DNA of 64,000 nt from Ophiura sarsii (lineage: Eukaryota > Echinodermata > Ophiuroidea > Amphilepidida > Ophiuridae), in assembly GCA_035610835.1 (NCBI GenBank), contig CM069454.1, forward strand, positions 63,823,207 to 63,887,206, given 5' to 3'. Below are positions 53,487 through 64,000 of the stretch, in pieces; within the stretch, counting starts at the first letter, position 1; every line of letters begins with the position of its first letter. A model generated the notes under the pieces. That model was not told the DNA's origin. It did no database searches and saw only the letters and a program-made list of their open reading frames with translations. The position numbers were made by a program, and so were the translations under genes.

Positions 53487-53785
53487 TACCATTATAGCGC
53501 CCCTGACGGAATAAATCGCAATAACACTGACAAAGTAGTTTACGAACGTAGGGTATCCAATATTTATTGATTAAGAATAGGGTATCCAATATTTATTGTT
53601 AAAGTTTGATCCATCCTTGTTTTTACATCCACGACCACCAACACCTGAGTTTTTTGACATAAACTTATTCATGAATATCGTTTCAGAGGTGTTTTTTATT
53701 TTAATTATGCCTTGGATATCCTTCATTCTTAAACTATTTCATCGGTGTTATTGCGCTTTTTTCCGTTGAGGGCGCTATAACGGAA
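53487..53785. repeat. Small foldback repeat with TATAGCGCCC ends
   Basis: TATAGCGCCCCTGACGGAAT at left and GGGCGCTATAACGGAA at right are inverted, with GCAATAACAC on both arms. GGGTATCCAATATTTATTG is repeated in tandem in the loop. Confidence 0.7.
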
Positions 53786-53885
53786 TAAAGCAAATCTAGA
53801 TAAACAGATTATAAACTGTCATACAAATTAACATGGGATTGTGTATCTCAATCCCATGTATATTTGTAAGTACTTCTACATGTAT

Positions 53886-55440
53886 TGGTTGAGAAGGCCT
53901 ATCGAATGGGGTTTTCTGTCTGGAATTTGACTAATCGATCAAATAAAACATGGTAACGAGCGCGTACATCTGACTTGCAGTTGGGTATCCAATAACACCC
54001 ACGAGAATGTCTGGTGTCAAATATCGGCAACATTGACTGTGGCGTTCGTGTTCTGCAGCCGACATTGTGCATTGGCTCCTAGTACGCGCAAAGCCTAAGT
54101 CAGCAATGCGTTCACACAAAATCCATTCTTTCTATTCGGTCCCATTGCAGTAGAATGTTGGGATACTTTATATCACAGTGGAGTAGGTTGATGTGGGATA
54201 ATTAGATAGACCATTTACCACATCCCACATGGCTCCTACTTATTCAGTATTGGATAACAGCAGCCTCGATCTTCCCGCATGCTCACAGTCCTAGCGCACG
54301 TTATACTGGAGCGATTAGAGATTGAAAAGCCCCCACAAGAAGCTGGTGTCCTAATAAACAATTTCCATTGTTTAAAATGCTAATCGCTCCATTATTTTAA
54401 AATTATTGTAATTTTGTAAGAAGTATGGGCATCAGAAACGCGTAAGCAAAGTAATGCTTGAATGACGTCATACTAAATATAACTTTTTCAACGACTTTGC
54501 CACACTTTAGCATAACGGCCACGCTCTACTAAGGCTCCCACTTCTATTCCTCAACCAACCTATATCATTATATAATATGGTTGTTTTTTCAAGCAGCGGT
54601 AATAGTTTACCTCGCAAGATCTGAACAAAAGAAAAGTCCCTATATATATTTTGCAGTATTATGGGATAAACACTTAGGCTGCTGTGGTGTTGGATTATCG
54701 TGGTCACTTGTCCTGAAAAGACGACAACACTGACACGGTCGTTAGGTTCGCGTGGTTGCTGAATACTTTGAAAACCATCTCAGATGTTTATCAGTCTACG
54801 AACTCTGTTGAAGAGTCCATAGACTTTGGGAAAAGCCTCAATGCTTGTTGCTCTCCATATGCATTCCGCTTCCCAGATGATATCTTGGCTGTAGTCTGTT
54901 GTAGCGTCTGATCCTAACAACGGTTGATGCATAACGTCACCTGGTCAGTTTTCCTTGGCCGATCCCCGTCAAGAAATCGTAATTATCCTGGGATAGTGTT
55001 AGTAGTGTAGCATGTACCCCACCGGCAGGTTCCGGGAGCAGGAGCTAAGGCGTTTGTATATATGACGTCATATATAGTTCAAGTTCCACCAGCAGCCGGT
55101 GACCCTCGCATCTATGGCAGGGAACGGCAATGAAATATAGCTGGCAATAACCTTCCATGGGCAAAGCCAGAACAAATAAAAACCAGATAATATTGATGGG
55201 GATCATCAGCAGGGATGGCACAAGACTTTCTTCGGAGGTGGAGTGAATGTCTTCAGATATTTGCTTCTCGCCAATCCCAGGTTTATTCTCGGTGTAAGAC
55301 AGCACGGAATTAACCTAGCACAACATTCTCTATTGACGGATTAATTCCGTAATGGGGTATTTACACTAGTCTAACTTATGAATGTCTTACACCACGGATA
55401 TAAACAAATTAAGTTATTACATGTCAACATTACCTGAAAT
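53886..55440. other. Intergenic, nothing recognised
   Basis: Short frames only, no family motif on either strand. Confidence 0.5.
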
Positions 55441-55456
55441 GTGATCAAAGGTTAAT

Positions 55457-55754
55457 AATTAGAAGATTCATCAAATAATTCCAAAATTAAACTTACTGTT
55501 CCAGACAGTTTCGACGTCCGATCGGATGTCTTTCTCAATGGTGTATGACGACCGTTGCTCCAGTGTTACCAGAAGTAGTTTTTCTGATGACGTCACGAGA
55601 TGTGTTAGATGACGTTTTCTGGATCAGAAAAACTACTTCTGGTAACACTGGATCAACGGTCGTCATACACCATTGAGAAAGACATCCGATCGGACGTCGA
55701 AACTGTCTGGAACAGTAAGTTCAATTTTGGAATTGTTTTATGAATCTTCTAATT
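55457..55754. repeat. Near-perfect hairpin element, about 130-bp arms
   Basis: AATTAGAAGATTCAT...CTTACTGTTCCAGACAG...CCAGTGTTACCAGAAG on the left is inverted on the right. TGTGATCAAAGGTT occurs directly on both sides (about 55439-55453 and 55789-55803). A related sequence lies at 26215-26365. Confidence 0.87.
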
Positions 55755-56051
55755 ATGTTTCCTTGGATTCCTGATGAACCTATTCTCTGTGATCAAAGGT
55801 TGCTAAATTCTTTCAGACGACATACAGTTAATTTTAGTTATCGCTCGGCTCAAAAAGATATATCTAAAACGCGAACGAGGGAAAGGGGGGAGGGGGAGGT
55901 GGTAGAGGGAGAGTGAGAGAGGGGGTCGCTAACGTAATAAATACAGCAAACTACACGTGTACCCCTTCATTCTAAGAATCTGCCGTAAAATACACTGAAA
56001 AACAGATTAACAAGTTTTTCTATTCAAAGGAACTCGTGAACGAAAGGAACT

Positions 56052-58925
56052 CATGACATAAATTGCCCGCTTAGGAGCGCTATTAATTCGGTCTAGTAAA
56101 CCTATTGTAAAGGTAGGCATTATCCCAGTGCCGAGGAGCCGAAAATTACCTTTTTTCAGCACCCATGGGTGTTGGAGCATCCATGAGTGTTGGATTTTTC
56201 CCAAGTGGGTATTTTTTTCCCATTTGGGTGCTCCTACTCTACTCTTTCTCTTATTTCACCTTTCACCCTTTCTACTACCTTCTCTAGCTATGTACTTCCT
56301 TTCGCATCCCAGTTGGCTAGGATAGGTGAGCCAAGTTAACTGGCTAGTTAGTTTGCCTTTCTGGTTTGTCTAGGATAGAGGTTCTATTCCTATGTGTAGG
56401 TTATAGGCGCCTAATCCCTGGAAAGATCGAGACTTAACTGATATCTTTCTGAGGTACAGGATACAGATCCTCAGTTTGATGGTGACGGCGCAACACCACA
56501 CGGTGTTAGTGTGGGTGCCTACTGGTGATGTTACTATCCCTTTCTCTTTTCTTCTTCCTCTTTCCTCTCCCAATCATAGAGTAAGAATAGGTGTTGCATT
56601 TAAGGTGTGGGTACCCTTCACGAGGAAGGATCTGGGCGCCCACCTCGTTGTATGTATTTACATCAGTACACGCCCATGGAAACCTTATAGATAACCTATG
56701 ATGACGAAACTTAGTAATGGGGCAGCCACCAGCCTAGCATACCAAGGTGGTACCTCCGGACCCAGAGGGGAAAGTAATGGGCAACAAAACCAATCCCGAT
56801 CCTTGTCCTGTGATGACGCACCGAATGGAGCCGAAGGAAGGACTATGGGAAAGGATCTTAAGTTAAGAAAAGTCATACGATTTGGTACATGGAATGTGAG
56901 AACGCTATCACAGCCTGGCACTCTGGAGCTTCTGACCAGACAGATGGACAGATGCAAAGTGAACATCCTAAGTATTGCTGAAGTACGCTGGTCCGGAAAA
57001 GGCCACTTCTCCACAGATGACCGCACCATATACTACTCAGGAAATGAGAAAGGAGGGAGCAAAGGTGTAGCTTTCATCACCAGTAAAATCATCTCAAAGT
57101 ATGTCTTGGGCTACAACCCAGTCAGTGACAGGATCATCTCCATCAGATTCCAAGCTCGGCCTATTAACCTCTCAGTCATTCAAATATATGCACCAACCTC
57201 CGCAGCCTCTGATGAAGATCTGGAATGTTTTTACAGCCAACTGCAGGAAACCCTTGATGGCATTCCGAAGAGAGATATCATCAAGATAACAGGTGATTTC
57301 AACGCAAAAGTTGGAGAAGGCATTCAAAGCGAAGACGAAACCATGGCCTTGGGCCCGCATGGCTTGGGAAGCAGAAACGAAAGAGGTAGTACACTCGTGG
57401 ATTTCTGTGTAGCAAACAGACTTACTATCACAAACACAATCTTCCAACAACACCCGAGGCGGAAGTACACTTGGATATCACCAAACGGCATCACAAGAAA
57501 CCAGATTGACTACATCCTCATTAGCAGTAGTTGGAAGTCTTCTATCAAGATAGCAAAAACCCTGCCAGGGGCAGATATAGGTAGTGACCATCAACTTCTG
57601 ATTGCTGATTTTCGAATCAAGTTGAAGATGACCAAAGGTGCTCCCAAACCCTGCAGATTTGATTTGCAGCATCTTGATGACAAATACAGAGTGGAGACCA
57701 GAAATCTGTTTCAAGAACTGATGGTTAGAGATGAGGAAACAACTCCTGATGAACTCTGGCTGGACATCAAAAACTCTATTCTCAGCGCAGCCAAAAAACA
57801 TGCTCCTAAGAAACATAAGAGAAAGACCACATCATGGCTGTCACATGAAACCATCAACTTAGCAGATGAAAGACGCCAATTGAAGGAAGCTGGTCTGCAA
57901 GGCAGTAACCTATACAGAAGACTTTCAAGTGAGGTTCAATTGAATTCTAGGAGAGATAAAAATAAGCATATCCGACAGCAATGCCAAGAACTTGAGGATC
58001 ACAGTTTTCACAAAAACAGCAGAGAGCTCTTTAGATGTATAAAGAACATCACCTCAAAAACGACAACTAGATTGGCTATCATTAAGGATGAGCAAGGAAA
58101 GGTCTTGACTGAGAGTGACGAAATCAAGGATCGTTGGAAAAACTACTGTGAAAATCTGTATGCGTCCCAAGAAGAGACAAATGGCTCACAGGAGTCTCCC
58201 CCGCCTCCACTAGGTGAAGATGAGCCTGATATTCTTCTGTCTGAGGTCCAGGAAGCCATCAAGAAGTTAAAAAGTCAAAAGGCACCTGGTTTAGATGATA
58301 TTCCAAGTGAGCTCCTGAAGCAAGCTGATGATTCTGTAGCAGTTATTATGCAAAAGCTGTGCAATACTGTGTGGAAGTCAAGAGTATGGCCAGAGGATTG
58401 GAAGAGATCAGTTTTCCTAACACTTCCAAAGAAAGGGGATGCTAGCGAATGTAAAAACCATCGTACTATCGCTCTGATACCACATGCAAGCAAAATCCTG
58501 CTGCACATCATCAACGAACGTCTCAGACCTCATCTTGAACGTGAACTTCCTGCTGAGCAAGCCGGTTTCCGGAAAGGCCGCGGCACAAGAGATCAGATAG
58601 CCAATGTACGTCACATAATGGAAAAATGTTTTGAATTCCAGAGGGAGCTCTTCATGTGCTTCATAGACTACGCTAAGGCCTTTGATTGTGTGAGATATTC
58701 CGCATTGTGGACAGCACTACAAGAAATGGGAATCCCTTACCACCTCGTCTACCTAATTCGCAATCTGTATGATGGTCAAGCTGCCTGTGTGCGCACTGAG
58801 AAAGGAAACAGTGACTGGTTTGCTCTAGGTCAGGGAGTCCGTCAAGGGTGCATACTTTCACCAGCACTCTTCAACCTTTATGCAACAAATTTATAGCGCT
58901 GCTAAGCGGGCCTTGTAGCGTAATG
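56052..58925 (+). mobile_element. Composite: small DNA-transposon ends enclosing the RTE fragment
   Basis: The left 60 bp (CATGACATAAATTGCCCGCT and onward to CCTATTG) and the right 40 bp (AATTTATAGCGCTGCTAAGC to TAATG) are the two ends of the MITE found whole at 4866-5205, 9824-10141 and 10261-10600. Between them the usual 240-bp core is replaced by 2.8 kb carrying an RTE 5' region and coding fragment. Confidence 0.8.
56701..58884 (+). pseudogene. RTE-type endonuclease-reverse transcriptase, 3'-truncated
   Basis: A single open frame (from ATG 56698) of 732 codons. An APE-type endonuclease spans residues about 60-307, with RFGTWNVRTL, LSIAEVRW, IYAPTS, ITGDFNAKVG, NQIDYIL and GSDHQLLIADF, all catalytic motifs present. 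RT blocks follow: KAPGLDDIPSELLK, EQAGFRKGRGTRDQ, CFIDYAKAFDCV and GVRQGCILSPALFNLY. The frame then stops at once at a transposon end, so the FADD catalytic block, thumb and C-terminus are absent. The endonuclease resembles proteins often annotated as craniofacial development protein 2-like. The intact 5' part with a missing 3' part is opposite to normal retrotransposition truncation. Confidence 0.9.
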
Positions 58926-58990
58926 TATATTTTTGAATCATAACTTTGCACTCGTCGAAAGATACAACATTCATTTCATGAATAACATAA

Positions 58991-59225
58991 GGAAAAAGAT
59001 TACTTTAGGTCCAACATTCTGGACTGTGTTAGTATCGTCCGATACTGGAACACCTGCTATCGTTCGATACTGGTACAAAGTCAGTGTTCCCACTAAAATC
59101 GTACCAGTATCGAGCGATACTGGCAACTTTTATTTTCCAGTATCGAGCGATACTGGCAACTTTTATATTCAGGTATTGAACAATACTGGTATACCAGTAT
59201 CTGGGACCTAAAGTACACTTTTCCA
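58991..59225. mobile_element. CAGTATCG-palindrome MITE, copy 4
   Basis: GGAAAAAGATTACTTTAGGT at left, CTGGGACCTAAAGTACACTT at right, with several palindromes between. Confidence 0.8.
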
Positions 59226-59944
59226 AACAGATCATAAGTTACCGTGAATAGAAAAAACATCGTGTTCTAGTTTTCAGTAACAAATACATATATGTTTGCG
59301 ACGTTTTAAAATAAAACTGCTACATACAATTAAAATTTATGTAAGTGTTTGGAATTTTTACTGAAGCTTTCCTTTCAATACACACATAGTCTTGTTTACA
59401 ATATTATTTTATTTCCTCTCTTTTTCCATTTGTCGGCATACCTTTACCTTTGGTCTTCTTTTCTTTTGATGAATCTCTAGATTAAACATTTCGCTGAACA
59501 TTTTAAATTACTACAAACCTTTTTACAGATCCTCATGACAAATTGTTTAGACAAAAATCAACCCGTTTAGGAATTCTTCTTCGTCGTTAAAAATTGTAAA
59601 AAGGAAAATTGATGAAATACACAAAAGTTGCAAGAATTTTGCTGTTGGGTTTCAGGTTGAACCAAACAAATTATTTTCAAATTTTGCTTAACCCTAAGAT
59701 CACAAAAGGAGACCATACAAGTAACATCAAATAATAAGAAGTGAAACCATTCAAGAACCTGGAAAGAATATTCTATATTTACGCTGCTAATTAACCCATG
59801 CCAAGCGTGTTTGAAATCGTGGGGGGCATCATTAGTGTGCTTAGTACTTCCGTGTGGTAGTCAAACTCACCTAATGTTTCATGAAAACCACTTGTATAAC
59901 TTTAACTTGCCGCTAAGCTATTTGATAAGTCTCATCCGCCAGCT
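59226..59944. other. AT-rich sequence upstream of the 37-bp minisatellite
   Basis: No coding frame and no repeat recognised. Confidence 0.5.
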
Positions 59945-60535
59945 TTCTACTACGCCATTTTGTTAGTCTGATCCGTCACATTGTTGCTACGACATTTTGT
60001 TAGTATGATCCATCGACTTCCTGCTACGTCATTTTGTTAGTTTGATCCGTCAGCTTGCTGTTACGACATAGTGTTAGTTTGATCTGTCAGCTTGCTGCTA
60101 AGACATTTTGTTAGTTTCATCCGTGAGCTTGCTGCTGCTACGACATATTGTTAGTTTGATCCGTCAGCTTGCTGCTACGACATAGTGTTAGTTTTATCTG
60201 TCAGCTTGCTGCTAAGACATTTTGTTAGTTTGATCCGTGAGCTTGCTGCTAAGACATTTTGTTAGTTTGATCCGTGAGCTTGCTGCTACGACATAGTGTT
60301 AGTTTGATCTGTCAGCTTGCTGCTAAGACATTTTGTTAGTTTCATCCGTGAGCTTGCTGCTACGACATTTTGTTAGTTTGATCTTTCAGCTTGCTGCTAA
60401 GACATTTTGTTAGTTTGTTCGTCAGCTTGCTGTTACGACATTTTGTTAGTTTGATCCGTTCTGCTACGACATACTGTTAGTTTTATCTGTCAGTTTGCTG
60501 CTACGACATTTTGTTAGTTTGATCCTTCAAAATTT
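59945..60535. repeat. 37-bp minisatellite, about 16 copies, upstream of NIT-cyclase gene 2
   Basis: Unit GACATTTTGTTAGTTTGATC plus CGTCAGCTTGCTGCTAC, with scattered variants. It ends about 50 bp before the start codon, so it occupies the probable promoter or 5' UTR. Confidence 0.9.
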
Positions 60536-60583
60536 GATGTAATACAATTCACACCGTACTGACGGACACTCAAATTTGGGAAA

Positions 60584-61990
60584 ATGCCACTTTATCGCGA
60601 GATTCACGCCAATGGAGAGCTTCGCGTTGACAACTCAGTGTCATCGTTTGGTTCTCTTTCACAAGTAGACGAGGCAACAAGGGTGCTTCTTTTACATCCA
60701 AATGAAATCGGCAAATGTACCGAGAATCCACTTACTCACAAAGGAAAACGCATACAACTTATGAAGATGTTGGTACTGATCCTATTGCCTGTATTATCTC
60801 TGGCTGTGTTGGCCGTACTCGATCTCAACACTATTGCGTGGAACAACAACGTCAATGTTGAAGTTCGCAATGCCATTCGTTTCAGTCGTGACATTGGAGT
60901 ATTATTAAGCAGATTACAACAAGAAAGGGATATGACAGCACTTTACGTGAGTGTCATCGGGGACGCCAACAACGCGTATTTAACTGAGACGTATCCTCTG
61001 ACAGACGCAGCTTTGGATGAACTTAAAAACTGGCCAGTGGAAACCAGTGTGTTGAAAGAGTTGCCATTTTTTCGTGAGAAATCACATTTTAAGATGCACC
61101 TTGCGGAACATCGTCGCAGTCTTAGACTTGAAGAAACAGACTCAGATGTTTATCGTGAAATCGACTTCTATACAAGCGCATTACAGATCTTCATAGACTG
61201 GCTTTATGAAAGCGTTGGGAACTCTAAAGGCCATGCTATCTGGCAAACTTTAGTATCTTACCAACTACTAATTGTAAGTAATGTCGACACAGGTATTGAA
61301 CGCACCCTTGGTTCCGTGTTCTTTGCAAGGGGAAGATTTGACCGACACGAAGATTACGTCTGGTACCTTGAAGAGTACAACGTAGGGACGTGGAACTTTG
61401 AAGCATCTCAGAAATATTCCACTCTTGCCATAGATTTATACGATGAAGCTGTAACCAACCTATCTCAAAATTTCATTGAAACCATTGAATCAATGAGAGA
61501 GATCATTCAAGAGTATGGCGCGGTCACAAATGTCGCGTATAAAATGAGAGAACCAAGTTTTGAAGATGCAACACGTTGGTTTGATAGCATGACAGTTTAC
61601 ATCAACATCTTGGAAAGCGTTCAGAAGAATATGGCAGAAGAAATTCTTATTCGCCTTGAGAGTGATTTGGAATACGATAAGAAATCCATCGCTATTAGCA
61701 TTGCTCTAGTAATCGTGGTTATCATCATGTGTCCATTGATACTACGCGCATTTTGGGCACTCACCAACGATATCCAGAACTACGCTCTTACACTCGCTTC
61801 TCAGACTAAAGCTCTCAATAAAGAAAAGAAAAGAGCAAATTGGCTCTTAAATTCCATGATGCCGATGGTTGTAGCGGAACAATTGATGACCAATAGGAAC
61901 GTACGGGCAGAATATTTTGATAGCGCTACCATCTTCTTTGCTGATATTACCGGGTTTAGTAAAATATGCTCGCAAAGTATACCAATGCAG
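60584..61990 (+). CDS. NIT-domain membrane guanylyl-cyclase-like protein, gene 2, exon 1 (partial)
   Basis: ATG with A at -3; 469 codons to a GTAGGT donor at 61991, phase 0, the same exon end as gene 1. A membrane span lies at 62-80. The NIT domain spans about 88-355, with [15 protein letters not shown] and then [10 protein letters not shown] and [17 protein letters not shown] second span is at 368-390, then the HNOBA-like LLNSMMP linker and the first cyclase block FFADITGF with the metal Asp at 454. Most residues match gene 1, so this is a recent tandem duplicate. The rest of the cyclase domain is not found before 64000; intron 1 must run out of the window. A 37-bp minisatellite ends about 50 bp upstream of the start codon. 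Confidence 0.88.
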
Positions 61991-62021
61991 GTAGGTTGAC
62001 AAAATAGAGGGTACATAGCAT

Positions 62022-62103
62022 ACGCGGCTATTAGGTTTACCATATTATATAAAACAGATTTTGTAGAAACCTTTCCCAACTTTCGAAGTCTTATCTCAAG
62101 AGT
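62022..62103. mobile_element. TTAA MITE fragment, copy 6
   Basis: Only the left part survives (ACGCGGCTATTAGGTTTACC, AACCTTTCCCAACTTT, TTATCTCAAG), 30 bp after the exon 1 donor of NIT-cyclase gene 2. Confidence 0.6.
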
Positions 62104-62274
62104 TGGTAAGGCCGTTGCAAATTTCCCCCAATAAGTAAGTTTTTTTTGGATTAACTTCATATGGAAAATTAGAAATAGACTCACCAAAGATAATTAATTC
62201 TGCATTTTGTTGGTCTCACCAAATTGTTCATGCGGGGCTCATTATATTGTTTATGGTCATTTTTTGAATTATAT

Positions 62275-62450
62275 GTATCCTGAAAAGGCTCTCTCATTTT
62301 TCATCTAAAAGCCGTGAAAGTTAATAGACGATATTACATGTAGATGATGACCCGAGAAGGGTTATAAGCTATACATGGCCGAAAACCGTACAGAATTGAC
62401 CAAACACAGCCCAAATCCAGGGCTTTTTAAGACTATTTCTACGGGCCATG
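62275..62450 (+). repeat. Direct repeat, first copy (second at 63826-64000)
   Basis: AAAGGCTCTCTCATTTTTCA, GGGTTATAAGCTATACATGG and CCAAATCCAGGGC recur in the same order at 63826-64000. Function unknown. Confidence 0.8.
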
Positions 62451-62835
62451 TTTATTTATCACTATGCGTACTGTAACCATGCAGTTGGCGCGAGTAACAC
62501 ATAACGCGTTGTAGTGTGCCATGCAAAATAAACGCGCACACGCACTAAACCCGCTGCACACCCTACACACGCGGGCGGGCAAATATCTGAGAAATACGCT
62601 GTTTGGGGTGGAGGTGTAATATAAAGTAATGTGGTTTGGGAGGTAGGGGTAAATGTGGAATAACGATGAGGTAATAAAATAATGTGGTTTCTGATATAAT
62701 AAAAACATGATATGGTGAATCTAAATCATGTTACAGTGTCAGAAGTCGGATTTGACACTGGGGTAGTCCTGTTTATTTGCAAGATTTAAATGATACTGAA
62801 TTGCGTAACTAAACTATGGGATGGATATAAAGCTT

Positions 62836-63521
62836 CACTGCCAAAAACACTGGTGTTAAAATCAACACCGAGGGGGTTAATTTTAACACCACATAAGTGT
62901 CCCAGCGGGTCCACACTTTCTGGTGTTGATTAACACCAGTCTTTGGTGTGGCTATATTAACACTCTCAGGGTGTTACTTTTACCCTCCTATGTTACAGTA
63001 ACACTGTAGGGTGTTAATTTAATCTCTCTTGGAGTTAATACGGGTCGAATCTCTTGGGTGTTCATTTACACCTTCTGGTGTTAAAATATTAATGTTAGAT
63101 AAGTTGAAGTACTTTTAAATAAAATGCTTAGCAAATAACTTATTTCACTGTTCAACAGTTCAAATTTATTAAAACTTTTAAAAATTAAAAAAATATTTAT
63201 TGAAAGTGTTTGTGAATTAATGTTCTTACTTGCCATTTAATTATGAAATGGTGCATGTTGTAGATCGAATCACTATATCAAATGTATAAATATACAATCC
63301 AAAGTGTTACAAAACCAATATAACCAACCTCCGTGCGCATGCGTGGAATAATGACACCCATGGGAGTTATTTTTACACCAAGTTTAACACAAGAAACTTA
63401 ACACCATGAGAAGTGTTACAACAGTTATTCCTATGGTGTTGACCTAACACCAACATTAACACCAGGAGCGTTACACCGGCTCAGTGTTGCATATATATTT
63501 AACACCGGAGTTTTTGTAGTG
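62836..63521. mobile_element. CACTGCCAAAAA / GGTGTTAA element
   Basis: Left CACTGCCAAAAACACTGGTG, right CTCCGGTGTTAAATA-type inverse ending GTAGTG. More than a dozen GGTGTTAA/TTAACACC motifs occur within about 250 bp of both ends. In intron 1 of NIT-cyclase gene 2. Confidence 0.75.
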
Positions 63522-64000
63522 TTGGGGTAATGACGGGAAGCATTCAAACTCAGGTCAAAATAGTATAGGCCTGCACTATATTTATTCATGTATATGAGAC
63601 ATGGGGGTAATTACGGGAAACTTCAATTTCAATTTCAGGTCAGGAATGTATTCTTACTAATTTCGGGATAATGTTTGTATACTTATATCTTTTTAAAATT
63701 TTGTAGGTGTCTATCTGGTGGTAGGCGCTGCTTACATAGCGGGAGTTTGTTTGAAGAACGGACGTCCCGCTAGTCTCACTATAATTTGCGCAATCTTGTA
63801 TGCATGTATGTGACTATGTATCCGTAAAAGGCTCTCTAATTTTTCATCTAAAAGCCGTGAACGTTGCACTGATAATAGATGATGACCTCAGATGGGTTAT
63901 AAGCTATACATGGCCGAAAACCGTACAGGATTGACCAAGATATGGGCAAAGACAGCCCAAATCCAGGGCATTTTCAGACTATTTCTACGAGCCATGTTTG

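Overview
This is eukaryotic DNA from an animal, most likely a marine invertebrate deuterostome. I favour an echinoderm, with hemichordate or amphioxus as alternatives. The reasons are split genes with GT-AG introns, a MACPF-apextrin-C (ApeC) gene, a tandem pair of NIT-domain membrane guanylyl-cyclase-like genes, RTE-type retroposon remains, tRNA-derived SINEs and a very dense load of short non-autonomous DNA transposons. The species call is inference from gene families only.

Layout. 1-8.5 kb is intergenic: a decayed RTE reverse-transcriptase copy (2126-4185, itself split by a TA-flanked MITE), a hAT-like MITE carrying a 30-bp minisatellite, and TTAA-flanked MITEs. 8604-27240 (+) is a complete 10-exon gene for a secreted MACPF plus ApeC protein (601 residues predicted, all intron phases consistent). 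Its introns hold a duplicated exon start, a SINE with a perfect 13-bp target duplication, hAT and Harbinger-like MITEs, a 1.4-kb palindrome and two copies of a 0.4-kb element. 27.2-38.5 kb is gene-poor: palindromes, a 2.5-kb GC-rich composite of inverted and direct repeats (30496-33009), a 350-bp direct repeat and a degenerate minisatellite. 38580-49273 (+) is NIT-cyclase gene 1 (7 exons, 704 residues predicted). 49.3-60.5 kb is intergenic, with an 0.9-kb palindrome, hairpin elements, and an RTE endonuclease/RT fragment enclosed by the two ends of a small DNA transposon. 60584-61990 is exon 1 of NIT-cyclase gene 2, which runs off the right edge.

How the genes fit. The MACPF-ApeC protein belongs to the apextrin family, secreted innate-immune proteins; the N-terminal half is pore-forming type and the C-terminal half is expected to bind microbial surfaces. 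The two NIT-cyclase genes are tandem paralogues encoding two-pass membrane proteins with an extracellular NIT sensor and a cytosolic class III cyclase domain. Gene 1 has lost or altered key catalytic positions, so it may be a pseudo-cyclase or a heterodimer subunit. I see no functional link between the immune gene and the cyclase genes beyond proximity.

Caveats. Exon calls rest on reading splice sites, phase and family motifs by eye. No transcript or database evidence was available. Repeat-family names (hAT, Harbinger, mariner, piggyBac) rest on terminal repeats and target-site duplications only.
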